Below are positions 8,029-18,800 of a stretch of DNA of 64,000 nucleotides, piece after piece. This DNA comes from an uncultured Bacteroidales bacterium (GTDB lineage Bacteria; Bacteroidota; Bacteroidia; Bacteroidales; Muribaculaceae), in assembly GCA_947176235.1 (NCBI GenBank), contig CAMWPM010000004.1:26291-90290 (forward strand). Direction: 5' to 3'. How positions within the stretch are numbered: the first letter of the stretch is position 1; each line of letters begins with the position of its first letter. A model generated the notes under the pieces. The model was not told the origin of the DNA and ran no database searches. It saw nothing but the letters and a program-made list of their open reading frames with translations. The position numbers were made by a program, and so were the translations under genes.

Positions 8029-9879
8029 TTATTTGTTGAGTGCCAGAGCGGGGTCGAGCTGGAAAATGTCGAGATTGTCAATGCGAGTCTTTCCGTCCTC
8101 GCTTACGAGAGTAAGGGTTGTGTAGGGCTCTTTGGGGAATACGAGGTTGGTCATGGCGAAATTGCCGTCACCGTCAAATGCTTCGATCGAGCAGCGGTCG
8201 ATGAAGAGGCGGAGCGTACCTTTTGAGGAGCGGGAGAGGGTGGGGGCGACGGTTGTGGTGGGGAAGTGGCGGGAGAATTTGGTCAGTCCGCTTTCCTGAC
8301 GGTCCATCAGGAAGGTGTGCTTGCGGGGATCATATTTCATAGTCACCTTTTCACCCTTTGCATTGGAGAGGATGATGGTGAGCCCTTTGGCATCCTTGAG
8401 GTTGTAGCCGAGGTCGATTTCGCACACGCCGTCGTTGGCTACGGGTAGGGAGTAGCTCACGGAGTCGGCGAGAGTGAATGCGGAGTGAGATTCCCTTGAT
8501 CCGCGCATGGCGTTGACTTCAGGCGAGGGGACTACCGACAGATAAAGATCGCCGTCGGGAGCACGGAAGAGGGAGAGATCGCGGGGGAGAGTATTGGCGG
8601 AACGATACTGCATGGTGGGGACTTCGTTGGCATACTGCCAGTTGCTCATCCATCCGAGAGCCACAGTGCGGTTGTCGGGGGCATTGTGCCATGTGACGGT
8701 GGCGTAGTGGTCCTTGCCGTAGTCCATCCAACGAGTGTCGTTCACGGCATTGTCGCAGGTGAACTTGTGACCGTCAAAGTCGCCCACGAAGTATTGTGCG
8801 GCACTACCGCCGAAGGGACCACCGGGATTAATGTTGCAGATAAGTACCCACTTTTCTTTTTTCGATCCCTTGACGGGGAGCTTGATGAGGTCGGGACATT
8901 CCCACACTCCGTCCTGACCGCCGTAACCGCGTCCGAACGAACTTTCGTAAGTCCAGTTGACAAGGTCGGGGGAGGAGTGGATCTCCATCTCATGGTTGAG
9001 TGCGGCGGCGAGCATCATGATCCAGCGTTGAGTCCCCTCGTGCCAGAACACTTTGGGATCGCGCGCTTCGTGAGTGTTCGGAATGACAGGGTTCCCTGCA
9101 TAGTTAGTGAAGGTCATGCCGCCGTCCTTACTGACCGCCATGCTCTGCACCTGGCTCGCTGCAGCCGATGTGTAAAACGCCACTACTGCATCGACGCCGA
9201 AACCTCCGGTGTTGCCGGAATCAATAACCGCGCTGCCGCTGAATATACTTCCAAGTCCGTTAGGGCGGATAGCTACCGGTTCATGATCCCAGTTGACGAG
9301 ATCGCGAGAGGTAGAGTGTCCCCACGACATATTCTGCCATTTTGATCCATAGGGATTGTACTGATAGTAGAGATGCCATGTGCCGTCCTTGTAGAACATT
9401 CCGTTGGGGTCGTTCATCCAGCCGTAGAGGGGAGTGTGGTGGAAGAGAGGACGGTACTTTTCAGTATTGGAAGTATCAAAGCTGTCAGAAAGCTTCATTT
9501 CCTCCCAGCAGATGAAGTCCTGGGCATCGCGTGAGTAGGAGCGGTCGATGGGATTGACGATATTGAGCACCACGTTGCCTTTCGATGTGTAGGGCGTGAG
9601 ATCGAATGGTACTGTGTAGTCAATCTCATTGCAAGCAAGTTTCACATGGAATGTGTGTGCGATTTCGCCGTTGACAAGGACGTCGATCCGTGCATCGGGC
9701 ACGCGCTCCTCCACCGGCAGAATCAGATATTTCTGCGTCGGGTCAGTGATGCGCACCATGGTGTTGCTCTCGCCTAAAGACATCACCGTGATACCTTCAG
9801 GAGGAGCGTCAGTCGCTCCGGCAGAGAATGCCGAAGTGGCGGCGAGTGTGAGAATTACTTTTTTCAGAGTCGTTTTCAT
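8029..9879 (-). CDS. Secreted GH32 exo-fructanase (levanase/inulinase type)
   Basis: The 616-residue protein begins with a Sec signal peptide (about residues 1-22). Next comes a DUF4980-like beta domain (about 30-130) common in Bacteroidales GH32 enzymes, then the five-bladed catalytic domain (about 145-460) and the C-terminal beta sandwich (about 470-610). The three catalytic motifs are intact: WMNDPNG with nucleophile D157, RDP with D274, and WECPD with acid/base E327. It should release fructose from fructans or sucrose-type oligosaccharides in the periplasm. No lipobox is visible, so surface display is unlikely. It is the first gene of the operon with the permease and fructokinase. Confidence 0.92.
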   Translation of the reverse strand: MKTTLKKVILTLAATSAFSAGATDAPPEGITVMSLGESNTMVRITDPTQKYLILPVEERVPDARIDVLVNGEIAHTFHVKLACNEIDYTVPFDLTPYTSKGNVVLNIVNPIDRSYSRDAQDFICWEEMKLSDSFDTSNTEKYRPLFHHTPLYGWMNDPNGMFYKDGTWHLYYQYNPYGSKWQNMSWGHSTSRDLVNWDHEPVAIRPNGLGSIFSGSAVIDSGNTGGFGVDAVVAFYTSAAASQVQSMAVSKDGGMTFTNYAGNPVIPNTHEARDPKVFWHEGTQRWIMMLAAALNHEMEIHSSPDLVNWTYESSFGRGYGGQDGVWECPDLIKLPVKGSKKEKWVLICNINPGGPFGGSAAQYFVGDFDGHKFTCDNAVNDTRWMDYGKDHYATVTWHNAPDNRTVALGWMSNWQYANEVPTMQYRSANTLPRDLSLFRAPDGDLYLSVVPSPEVNAMRGSRESHSAFTLADSVSYSLPVANDGVCEIDLGYNLKDAKGLTIILSNAKGEKVTMKYDPRKHTFLMDRQESGLTKFSRHFPTTTVAPTLSRSSKGTLRLFIDRCSIEAFDGDGNFAMTNLVFPKEPYTTLTLVSEDGKTRIDNLDIFQLDPALALNK

Positions 9880-10155
9880 GTCGTTATGTGGTATTTAGAT
9901 ATTTCGATGTTGGGATTATCTTGTCAGGAAAAATGCCTTTCCTGTGGAATTCAAGTAATAATTGCAAAGTATAATGGCATCACTATGCCCTGAGAATTAC
10001 CAATCTTAAGTGACCGAAGAAACTGTACCGACTTCTCAGCCTTGAGGAAAAATTATGTTCCTTCATTCCTTAAACCTAATCATTCTTGTAACCTAACCTA
10101 ATCAACTGCCGGCCGGATACGGAGACTTCGGGCGTCTCTCCGACCGAATGCGATG

Positions 10156-10252
10156 CAAAGATAGCCACGTGGGGAAAAAGCCGCATAGCAATTAAAGTGC
10201 ATCAGGTTGAAAAATCCTATCAGTGTATCAAATTTTATAGTTTATGAAACAA
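10156..10252 (-). promoter_or_regulatory. GH32 operon promoter with presumed HTCS operator
   Basis: The -7 box TATCTTTG lies at 10163-10156. Upstream of it on the minus strand are two blocks that also precede susC at the same spacing. On the plus strand these read AATTAAAGTGCATC (10190-10203) and a block from CAAATTT to TGAAACAA (10229-10252). The -33 region is poor, as expected for an activator-dependent promoter. Confidence 0.5.
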
Positions 10253-10276
10253 ATTTAGCATATATCGGAGCTACGT

Positions 10277-10308
10277 ATTGCACCATTCGTCAAAGATTTA
10301 TATCTTTG
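10277..10308 (+). promoter_or_regulatory. Promoter of the fructose-type HTCS gene
   Basis: ATTG at 10277-10280 and TATCTTTG at 10301-10308 fit the Bacteroides -33 and -7 elements with a 20-base spacer. The leader is about 20 bases. Confidence 0.65.
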
Positions 10309-10333
10309 TCGACGAAAAACTTGCAGTAATGCC

Positions 10334-13180
10334 ATGAATCAAAAATTATTATATTTTCTGTTGACTCTGCTGGCTTCCATCTCTCTCTCCTCATGTGGCG
10401 GGAGCGGGGAGCGGATCTACAGAATCGGTGTGTCACAATGTTCGTCGGACGACTGGCGGGAGAAAATGAATGAAGAAATACGCCGGGAAAAGCTTTTCCA
10501 TGACAATGTGGAGGTAACGATCGTGTCGGCAGACGATAACATCGAGAAACAGATTGCCGACATTGACTCAATGAGGAGGGCGAAGATGGATGTGATTGTC
10601 GTCGCACCGATCGAGGCTGAGGCTATCACTCCGGCAATCCGCAAGGCTCATGACTCGGGCGTGAAAGTTGTGGTGTTCGACCGCGATACGAGCGAACCGT
10701 GTTACGATGCCTTTCAGGGAGCCGATAACAAGGAGATCGGACGTCAGGCAGCCCGTCTGGCTGTCAGTCAGCTCGGCGCAAAGCTCAACATTATCGAGAT
10801 CTCCGGACTGCCCGGATCCTCACCTGCAAAAATGCGTTATCTCGGATTTCATGAAGTTATTGATTCCATGCCCGGATGCCGGGTAATAGCATCAGTACCT
10901 GCCAACTGGCTTCAGGAGGATGCCGAGCGAGTGACGGATTCCCTGCTTGCCATCTATCCGGACGTAGATCTCATTTTCTCCCACAATGACCGTATGGCAA
11001 TCGGCGCCGCTAACGTAGCTCAGCGCATGAAGCGCGACGGGATAACTTTCTACGGTATTGACGCTGCACCTGAAATCGGACTCAAGGCTGTGGCTGAAAA
11101 GAAGATCGACGCTACTTTCCTATACCCCACCGAAGGAGAGCGACTGCTTCGCACTGCAATTCATATTGCTAAGAATGAACCATTTGACTCGCTGTTCACG
11201 CTAAAATCCCCCGCGCCCATCACCATCTCCAATGCTCCGCTGATGCTTCTACAGAGTGAGGCGCTCGCTGATGAAACTGACAAAATCGAATATCTGCACG
11301 AGAAGGTGAACAGTGCCCTAATACGCTATACGTCACAACATACTCTGCTGACGTTTGCGGCAACGATCATTGTGCTGCTTGCACTCTTGATTTTCGGTCT
11401 TCTTCGCCTCTTCTGGACGCACCGGCGCCACCGCCTGCAGCTTGATCAGAAGAATTATGAGCTTGATGCCAAGAATCGTGAGCTTGACTCAAAGAACCAC
11501 GAACTTGTGGAACGCAGCTCGCAGCTTGAACGAAGTCATTCCGAACTGGATAAACTCTATCATCAGCTCAACGAAGCCACGAGCAGTAAGCTGACTTTCT
11601 ATACCAACGTCTCCCATGATCTGCGCACTCCTCTCACGCTGATCGCCGATCCTGTGGCACAGCTTGCCGGGGCTGAAAACCTCACCGGTCAGCAGCGTAG
11701 GCTGATGCAGCTTGCCGACAAGAATGTGAAAGTGTTGCTCCGCCTGGTCAATCAGATTCTCGATTTCCGCAGAGCAGAATCGGGAATGCTCCAGATGAGA
11801 TTGACGGAGGAGAATCTTCCTCAGCTGATCGGGGAGTGGAGCGAACTTTTTGTGGCGGCTGCACGCCGTCATCTGATCAATCTGAAAGTGGAACGTTCGA
11901 CTCCTGCCGGATTCACGATGGGTGTGGACAGAGAGAAGATGGAGCGAGTCTTTTTCAATCTGCTCTCCAATGCTTTCAAGCACACCGGACCTAACGGTGA
12001 CGTCACGGTGACGGTGACGGGCAGCAGTGACACATTCACCCTGACGGTCAGCGATACGGGGGAGGGAATACCGGCGTCGGATCTCACTAACATCTTCGAA
12101 CGCTTCTTCCAGAGCGACAAGATCAATCCCAACGGATCGGGTATCGGACTTGCCCTGACAAAGACTTTTGTAGAGATGCATGGCGGCAGCATCACGGTGG
12201 ACAGCACGCTCGGAAAAGGATCGGTGTTCACTGTCACGATTCCGGTGATCCACGTGGAGGAGGAAGCGTCAGAGGCTCCCAACGTGATTTCGGAAGAGAC
12301 AATTACGGAGGAACTTACGGATGTGGAACCGGTTGCTCCCGCAAACATCGACTCCTCCGCCCCCACGGTTCTCATCATCGACGATAATCCTGATATCCGT
12401 GCCCTTGTGTCGACGATTCTTGCCGACGACTACACCGTGATTCAGGCGGAATCGGGAGCCAAGGGCATCCGACTTGCCTCACTTTATCAGCCCGACCTTG
12501 TGATATGCGACGTGATGATGCCGGGAATGGACGGGATGGAGACGACTTCACGCCTCAAGTCGGAAGCGACTACCTCCGGTATTCCTGTGCTGATGCTTAC
12601 TGCCTGCAGTGATGATGAGCAACGAGCCAAGGGGTACGAGGCGGGGGTGGACGGTTACCTGTCGAAACCATTCAATTCCGACGTTTTGAGGGCGCGTATC
12701 AAGTCATTGATAGCTAATAGAAAACGTACCGGTGCTGAAGATACACAATCTATTCCTGATAGAGGGTTGAACTTCCTTCAACGTTCTGATGCTAAAGAAC
12801 TTGCGGACAATCAGGCGTCGCCCGCCTCCCCCGCACCCCTCTCCCAAATTGACGATGATCTGTTCCGCAGATTTCTTGCTTTACTGAAAGAAAGAATGTC
12901 AGAATCAGAGCTTTCCGTCGATGACATGGCATCGGAACTCGGATTGAGCCGAGTGCAGTTCTACCGCCGCATCAAGCAGGTGAGCAATTACTCTCCCGCC
13001 GAGCTTCTTAAGATATATCGTCTGCGGCGCGCCGACCAACTGCTGCGTACGACTGCCTCAACCGTCTCGGAAGTGGCATACGCCGTGGGATTTGCATCGC
13101 CGAGTTATTTCACCAAGTGCTATAGAGAGGCTTACGGCGAAGCACCGACATCCGTGCAGAACCGCACTTCAAAAATCTGA
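10334..13180 (+). CDS. Hybrid two-component system, periplasmic sugar-binding sensor type (fructan locus)
   Basis: The 948-residue protein carries a whole signalling pathway. It has an N-terminal signal segment with a lipobox-like LSSC (C21) and a LacI/ribose-binding-type periplasmic domain (about 28-310). A transmembrane helix lies near 338-360, followed by a coiled-coil linker (about 368-415). The histidine kinase has H428 in the NVSHDLRTPL box, N546 in the N box, and G boxes at 573-606. The receiver has D726 and K778, and an AraC-type HTH occupies about 855-945. The domain order equals that of B. thetaiotaomicron BT1754, which binds fructose directly, so fructose is the likely signal. It diverges from the GH32 operon, and a GH32 remnant abuts its 3' end. 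Confidence 0.92.
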   Translation: MNQKLLYFLLTLLASISLSSCGGSGERIYRIGVSQCSSDDWREKMNEEIRREKLFHDNVEVTIVSADDNIEKQIADIDSMRRAKMDVIVVAPIEAEAITPAIRKAHDSGVKVVVFDRDTSEPCYDAFQGADNKEIGRQAARLAVSQLGAKLNIIEISGLPGSSPAKMRYLGFHEVIDSMPGCRVIASVPANWLQEDAERVTDSLLAIYPDVDLIFSHNDRMAIGAANVAQRMKRDGITFYGIDAAPEIGLKAVAEKKIDATFLYPTEGERLLRTAIHIAKNEPFDSLFTLKSPAPITISNAPLMLLQSEALADETDKIEYLHEKVNSALIRYTSQHTLLTFAATIIVLLALLIFGLLRLFWTHRRHRLQLDQKNYELDAKNRELDSKNHELVERSSQLERSHSELDKLYHQLNEATSSKLTFYTNVSHDLRTPLTLIADPVAQLAGAENLTGQQRRLMQLADKNVKVLLRLVNQILDFRRAESGMLQMRLTEENLPQLIGEWSELFVAAARRHLINLKVERSTPAGFTMGVDREKMERVFFNLLSNAFKHTGPNGDVTVTVTGSSDTFTLTVSDTGEGIPASDLTNIFERFFQSDKINPNGSGIGLALTKTFVEMHGGSITVDSTLGKGSVFTVTIPVIHVEEEASEAPNVISEETITEELTDVEPVAPANIDSSAPTVLIIDDNPDIRALVSTILADDYTVIQAESGAKGIRLASLYQPDLVICDVMMPGMDGMETTSRLKSEATTSGIPVLMLTACSDDEQRAKGYEAGVDGYLSKPFNSDVLRARIKSLIANRKRTGAEDTQSIPDRGLNFLQRSDAKELADNQASPASPAPLSQIDDDLFRRFLALLKERMSESELSVDDMASELGLSRVQFYRRIKQVSNYSPAELLKIYRLRRADQLLRTTASTVSEVAYAVGFASPSYFTKCYREAYGEAPTSVQNRTSKI

Positions 13181-13183
13181 TAG

Positions 13184-13888
13184 TCACAAAAACGGTCGGG
13201 ACAGAACCCACTTCTTCTCGCCGGAGCCTTCAACCGGAAGCTGAAACAGATCGGGACACTCCCACGAACGCTCCGAATCACCCATCGGCCCAAACTCACT
13301 CAGCCATGTCCAGTGCTTGAGATCATCTGAGCCGTAGAAGGCGATTTTCTTCTCAAGAGCCTTTGCCACAAGCATGATCCAGCGTCCTGACTGTTCGTCG
13401 CGGATCACAGTGGGATCGCGGAATTCCGTGCTCCAGATGTCAATTACGGGATTGAGATCGTAGTAGGTGAACGTCGTCCCGCCGTCACGGCTGAATGCGA
13501 TGCTCTGAGATTGCTTTTTGGAATCCTCATCGAATGAAGTGAATGCGGCGATCAGTGCGTCGGATCCATAGCCGGCAGAATTGTTGCGGTCGACAACCAC
13601 GCTGCCCGTAAAAGTGGAAATACGCGGTGGGAGACCCTGAATGGCGTGGCCATTGATTTCCTTCCAGTGGACAAGATCTTCGGACTCCGCTGCTCCCCAG
13701 CTGTAGGCAAGATAACGCCCGTCGTGAACGATCGTGCCGCAGGGATCGCCGATCCAGCGGTGAGCGGGGGTGAAGTGGACGCGGGGGCGATATTTCTCGT
13801 GGTAAAGGGTGGTGTCGGTGGAGTGAATTCCTGCGTATGCAGCCGTGAAAGAGATGAGAACCAGGGTAGTGAACAGAATGTTTCGCAT
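13184..13888 (-). pseudogene. Truncated GH32-like protein, probable remnant
   Basis: The 234-residue frame has a signal peptide (1-19) and the first part of a GH32-like propeller: WIGDPCG with D48 at the nucleophile position, FRDP, and SWECPDLFQLP. It then stops five residues after KKWVL, where the intact gene at 8029 continues for another 270 residues. The last blade and the whole C-terminal sandwich are absent. The remaining half is not found nearby, because the HTCS gene ends only three bases away. The nucleophile motif is also unusual (I-G-D-P-C-G for M-N-D-P-N-G), so the ancestor may not have been a typical fructanase. The gene lies downstream of susD on the same strand, probably at the end of that operon, and is likely inactive. 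Confidence 0.75.
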
Positions 13889-13905
13889 GACGGGGATATA
13901 ACAAG

Positions 13906-13946
13906 GGCAGTGGATCGTAGCTCAGGAGAGGCAAATCCACTGCCCG
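13906..13946 (-). terminator. Stem-loop between susD and the GH32 remnant
   Basis: GGGCAGTGGAT (13906-13916) and ATCCACTGCCC (13936-13946) form a perfect 11-bp stem with a 19-base loop. There is no good T-run on the minus strand, so it could be a weak terminator or an RNA-stabilising hairpin behind susD. Confidence 0.5.
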
Positions 13947-13999
13947 AATAATCAGGTGACGATTAAATAAACTTTATTTCAATAATCTACTGAAGAAGA

Positions 14000-15778
14000 T
14001 CAGAATGCGGGGTAGCCGGGATTCTGAACGTAGATGCCTCCGGAGAAGTTGTACTGTGCGACGGGAACGGGGAAGTACTCCTCACCGGTTTCGAAGGAGG
14101 CAGTCTGGTAGTAGATGCGGTTGTCCTTTTCGGCGGCAAAGAATTTGTTCATAGTCTCCTTGGCGATGCCCCAGCGTACGAGGTCGAAGAAACGCTCGCC
14201 TTCCATTGCCTTCTCAAGACGCATCTCGGTGCGGAGAGCCTTGCGTGCGTAGTCCTGATTCCAGCCTGCTGCGGGATAGAGACCGATCTTGTAGTTGGCG
14301 GCATCCTTAGAAGGATCGTTGAAGTCCTTGACATAGGCACTCTGCTGTGCGCGCTCACGCACACGGTTGATAAGCTGACGGGCTGTCTCCAGATCCTCGC
14401 CGATTTCAATGAGCGCTTCTGCCTTGTAGAGGAGAAGGTCGGCGTAGCGGATGATCTGCCAGTTGAGGGCAGAAGCTCCCCAGGGCCATCCCTGAGTAGC
14501 GTCGGGCGACTCGGGTGAGAGCCAGAAACGCTTCGTGTTGTTGTAGCCGTAGACGTCGGAATTGCGAACCCAAAGACCGCAGGCACTACCGGTGTACGTC
14601 TTGTAGCGGATGGTGGGACGACCGATCACGAAGTCGAGGCGGGGATCGACGTTGCCGTCAACATTGTCAAGAGAATATGAGCCATCCTCGGCGAATTTTA
14701 CGCTACCGTAGTCGGGGAGTGACTGATAGTCGAAGAGGGGCAGACCGTTTGCATCGGTCTGATATGCATTGATGAGGTCCTGCGAGGGGAGGAAGAATCC
14801 GTCGCCCTGCCAGGGGCAGCCGGGACCGGTCATCGAGTTGAGGAGCATCGACCAGTTGATACGGCCCACGCCGCTTGACTCGTCGTCCTTCGAGAACTGA
14901 ATCGCAAACACTGATTCCACTCCATTCTCATATTCAAGAAGGTCGAGGTGCTGGAAGTCGGAGAGAAGGTTGTAGCCCTGCACGCGGTCGATGAGGCTCA
15001 CCACTTCCTTCAGAAGGGGCTTGTTGACAGAGGTGACAGCGTTAGTCTCGGGATTCTCCTCGTAAGCCTGATAAAGTTTCACCTTAGCGGCATAAGCGAG
15101 AGCGATGTTGCGGTTGATGCGTCCCACCTGATCCTGACGCTCGGGAAGAGCCTCGGCAGCTTCGAGAAGATCGGCTGCGATGCGTGCGAGATGCTGCTCG
15201 CGGGTAAATTCATCGTTGCGTACGTTGGTATATTCAATCTCGGGCAGGTCGATGTCCATGTAGGGGATGCGGTTGAAGAGACGGACGAGCTCGAAATACC
15301 AGTGGTCGCGGATCACGCGGACTTCGGCGATGCGGATGTCGCGTGCGGGGTTGGATTCGAGGTCAACCTTCTGAAGAGCACGGATGGCGGAATTACAGCG
15401 GGAGATACCGCAATAGACGTTGAACCACTTTCCGTCGAGGAATCCGTTGTTGGGCTGGATTTTTGCGGTCTCCATGTCATGGATTTCCCATGCGTCGGTC
15501 TCGCCGCCGCCACCTTTGTAGGCGTTGTCGGCACGGACTTCGCCGTAGCTCCAGTTGGTGACGGGGAACCAGTGGGGATCGTTGGAATCGGCGTAGCGGC
15601 ATCCGAATGTAGCGTAGGCGCTCGTGACGAGGAGGTCAACTGCCTCCGGGTCGTTCATATTGCCCTCTGAGAGAGTGCCCTGCGGCTTGTTCTCAAGGAA
15701 GTCGTCGGAGCAGGCTGCGAGTGAGCTGACGCACAGACCGGCAACCAAAATATTGCTGAAAAATTTATTGAGTGTCAT
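14000..15778 (-). CDS. SusD-like outer-membrane glycan-binding lipoprotein
   Basis: The 592-residue protein has a lipoprotein signal peptide ending in SSLAAC (C23), followed by SDDFLENKPQG, the typical start of SusD/RagB proteins. The body is rich in Trp and Tyr, and the C-terminal SusD segments are seen as YADLLLYKAEALIEIGE and MRLEKAMEGERFFDLVRWG. SusD proteins form a lid on SusC at the cell surface and capture oligosaccharides. It follows susC by 39 bases in one operon. Given the neighbours, the ligand is probably a fructan or fructo-oligosaccharide. Confidence 0.93.
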   Translation of the reverse strand: MTLNKFFSNILVAGLCVSSLAACSDDFLENKPQGTLSEGNMNDPEAVDLLVTSAYATFGCRYADSNDPHWFPVTNWSYGEVRADNAYKGGGGETDAWEIHDMETAKIQPNNGFLDGKWFNVYCGISRCNSAIRALQKVDLESNPARDIRIAEVRVIRDHWYFELVRLFNRIPYMDIDLPEIEYTNVRNDEFTREQHLARIAADLLEAAEALPERQDQVGRINRNIALAYAAKVKLYQAYEENPETNAVTSVNKPLLKEVVSLIDRVQGYNLLSDFQHLDLLEYENGVESVFAIQFSKDDESSGVGRINWSMLLNSMTGPGCPWQGDGFFLPSQDLINAYQTDANGLPLFDYQSLPDYGSVKFAEDGSYSLDNVDGNVDPRLDFVIGRPTIRYKTYTGSACGLWVRNSDVYGYNNTKRFWLSPESPDATQGWPWGASALNWQIIRYADLLLYKAEALIEIGEDLETARQLINRVRERAQQSAYVKDFNDPSKDAANYKIGLYPAAGWNQDYARKALRTEMRLEKAMEGERFFDLVRWGIAKETMNKFFAAEKDNRIYYQTASFETGEEYFPVPVAQYNFSGGIYVQNPGYPAF

Positions 15779-15817
15779 GATATATCAGTTGGAGATATTG
15801 TGGAAAGAATTGATGAA

Positions 15818-18800
15818 TTAGAAACCGAACTGGATGCCGAACGTGTACTGGCGGGGGAGGGCGTAGGGATAGCCGAGACCCTCGGGATCAGCACCGGAAT
15901 AGTTGGTGATGGTGAAGAGATTCTGAGCCTGGAAGTAGATGCGTGCGCTTGCAAGGTGAAGCTTTGCGCGGACGCTCTCGGGGAGTGAGTAGCCGAGGGA
16001 GAGGGTCTTCAGGCGTAGGAATGAACCGTCTTCGATGTAGTACTCCGAGCCTTCGTTCTCGCGGTTATTGTTGTCGATGGCAGGCGCGGGGACGGAAGAA
16101 TTGTAGACACCGGTGGTGAGATACTTCTCGTAGGCGTTGGCAGCCGAGAGGAGCTGGGTGCCGTGGTTGCCGGTCCAGAGGGGGAAGAAGTCGGTGTAGT
16201 ACTTCGAATTGTTCCATGCGTCGCGGATGATGCTGTTGAAGAAGAGGCTTAGATCAAATCCTTTCCATGTAGCACCGAGGTTGATGCCGAACTGAGCCTT
16301 CGGGAGGTCGCAGCCGAGCCACGTGCGGTCGCGGTCGGAGATCTCGCCGTCACCATTGGTGTCGACGTAGCGGACACGACCTACAGCGGGATCGCCGAAA
16401 GAGATGCGGTACTTTTCGCGGTAGGCGTCAACTTCAGCCTGAGTGCGGAAGATTCCGTCGGTCTTGTAACCCATCCATGATCCGAGTGACTGACCTACGA
16501 TACTCTTGTCAATACCGTTGCCGCCTCCCCAGGTGTAGTAGATGTCGTCCATAAGGTCGGTGACCTTATTCTTCATTGCGGTGACATTCACGCCCACGCT
16601 GTAGCTGAAGTCGCGGTTGACCTGAGTGCGCCATTCGGCAGTGATCTCCACGCCTTTGTTGGTCATCTTACCGCCGTTGTACCAGCAGTAGCCACCTTCG
16701 CCGATGGTGGCGATATAGGGCTTCTCAACGAGCATGTCCTTTGTCTTTTTGTAGAAGTAGTCGAATGAGAGGTTGAGTCGGCCGTTGAAGAAGGAGGCGT
16801 CGAAGCCTACGTTGGTCTGTGCGGTCTTTTCCCATGTCAGGTCGGGGTTGGTGGAGCGGTAGCGGAGCGCGCCGGGAGCGAGTGAATTTCCACCGCCCAT
16901 AGCGTAGGCGGCGCGGTCGAGGTCCATCGAGTACTTGGCGTAGAAGGCGTCGTTGGCGATAATGTCGTTACCATTGATGCCGAAAGCACCGCGGATCTTG
17001 AGGTCGCTGAGCCATGAACGGGTTGCCTCCATGAAGCGTTCCTGAGAGATACGCCAGCCCGCAGAAACCGAGGGGAACCAGTCATAATTGTGGGAAGAGG
17101 AGAGGCGGGAGGAAGCGTCGCGGCGGAGTGTGAAGGAGAGTAGGTACTTGTTGTCCCAGGTGTAGTTGATCTTACCGAATACGGAGAACATGGAGTAGTT
17201 GCTTGCTCCGGAACCTGTGTTGCGGTTGTAGGTGGTATTGCCGAGGTAAAGGTAGTTGGGATCCTCGATCTCAAGTCCCTTGCCTTCGCCGAACATATCC
17301 TCAAAGTGGTTGCGCTTTGCCTCTACACCAAGAAGAGCCATGATGGAGTTGCGGCCGAAGTCGGCGTTGTACTGAGCTGTGTTGGTCCACACCCAGTCAA
17401 CAGTCTTTGAGGAATACTGATAGAGATTGTTGGTGTTGTCACGGAGATTGGCGGGGGTGAAATTCTTGTCGGTGCCGTTGTGGTAGTTGATACCGAAGTT
17501 GGTCTTGATAATGAGGTTTTTGACAGGCTCGACAGAGAGGTAGGCGTTGCCGAACACGCGCCAGTACTCGTGCTTGTTGCGGCTTTCCTCGCTGATCTGT
17601 CGGACGATGTTGGGGGTGTCGTTGAGACCGAATGCTACCTGATCGTTATAGTTGCCTTCGGAGTCGAAGACGGTGCGTGCGGGGTGCATCTTGATTGCAT
17701 TCTCCTCGACGCCGCCGGGAGCGTTGTGCTGACGCCACCAGTTAACGGTTACAGCGCCTCCGGCACGCAGACGATTGTTGAGATAGCCGTAGTCGGAGCT
17801 AAAACGTGCGTTGGCTTTCTGGAAGTCGGATCCCTTGATGATACCGTCGTGGTCGAGCCAGCTGATCGAGAGAGAGGAAGATCCGTTTTCATCACCCTTG
17901 GAGAGACCGACGCTGTAGGTCTGCATCAGTGCGGTGCGGTGGATCTCGTCTTCCCAGTTGGTATTCTGCGGGTTGACGATTACACCGTTGAGGTTGACGT
18001 AGGGCTGGAGAACGGGGATCGCACCATTGCCGTAAAGCTCGGAGTTGGGAGTTTCGCCGTAGCTGTACTTGTGGGCAGCCCAATAGACCTGACCCCACTG
18101 GTCGGCATTAAGCATCGACAGACCGCTGTTGTAGGTCTGGGCAGTGAGGGTGGCGTCGAAAGTCACGCGACATTCACCCTTTTTGGCACGCTTGGTGGTG
18201 ATGATGATTACGCCGTTGGCAGCCTGTGCGCCATAGATTGAAGCGGATGCGGCATCTTTAAGGACCTGGATTGACTCGACGTCGTTGGAGTTGAGGATGG
18301 TGCCGGGGTTCTCACGGGTCATCACACCGTCAATTACATATAGGGGCCCGTTAGCCTCGCCACGGAATGATGATGCACCGCGGATTGAAGTGCCGGTGCT
18401 CAGACCGCCGGGTGTACCGTCGGTTGTCACGTTCATGCCGGCAACGCGACCCTGAAGCGACTGGATGACGTTGCCGGTGGGTGTGTCGGCTACATCTTTC
18501 ATCTTGACGACCGAAACAGAGCCTGTAAGGTCGCTTTTCTTCTCGGCGGAGTAGCCTACAACGACTACTTCGTCGAGTACTTCGGAATTTTCTTCAAGGT
18601 AAATGGTCATTTCGGGCTGCGCCTCAAGTGTGCGGGTGACATAGCCGACGTAGGAAACGGTAATTTTTGAGCCCTGAGGAACGGTGATGTGAAATTCACC
18701 GTCGAAATCGGTCGCCGCACCGGTCTTGGTAGCTTCGGAAAGAACCGAGGCGCCGATGAGAGGCTCATTGTCAGTCTTGGAGATTACAGTTCCATGCACT

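Larger units (their letters stand above)
9880..10333. promoter_or_regulatory. Divergent control region between the GH32 operon and the HTCS gene
   Basis: This 454-base gap holds no gene. It contains the HTCS promoter at the right, a minus-strand -7 box at 10156-10163 (TATCTTTG) that would give the GH32 operon a long leader of about 270 bases, and two blocks shared with the susC promoter (10190-10203 and 10229-10252). It also has a 10-base direct repeat AACCTAATCA at 10073-10082 and 10095-10104, exactly 22 bases apart, and a small imperfect hairpin near 10119-10141. Confidence 0.6.

Noticed and set aside
13184..13888. GH32 truncation as a simple frameshift
   Set aside because: No continuation of the GH32 sequence exists in any frame beyond 13184, where the HTCS HTH domain is encoded on the other strand.
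17480..18241. Open plus-strand frame of 253 codons
   Set aside because: It is antisense to the well-supported susC gene and has no motif.
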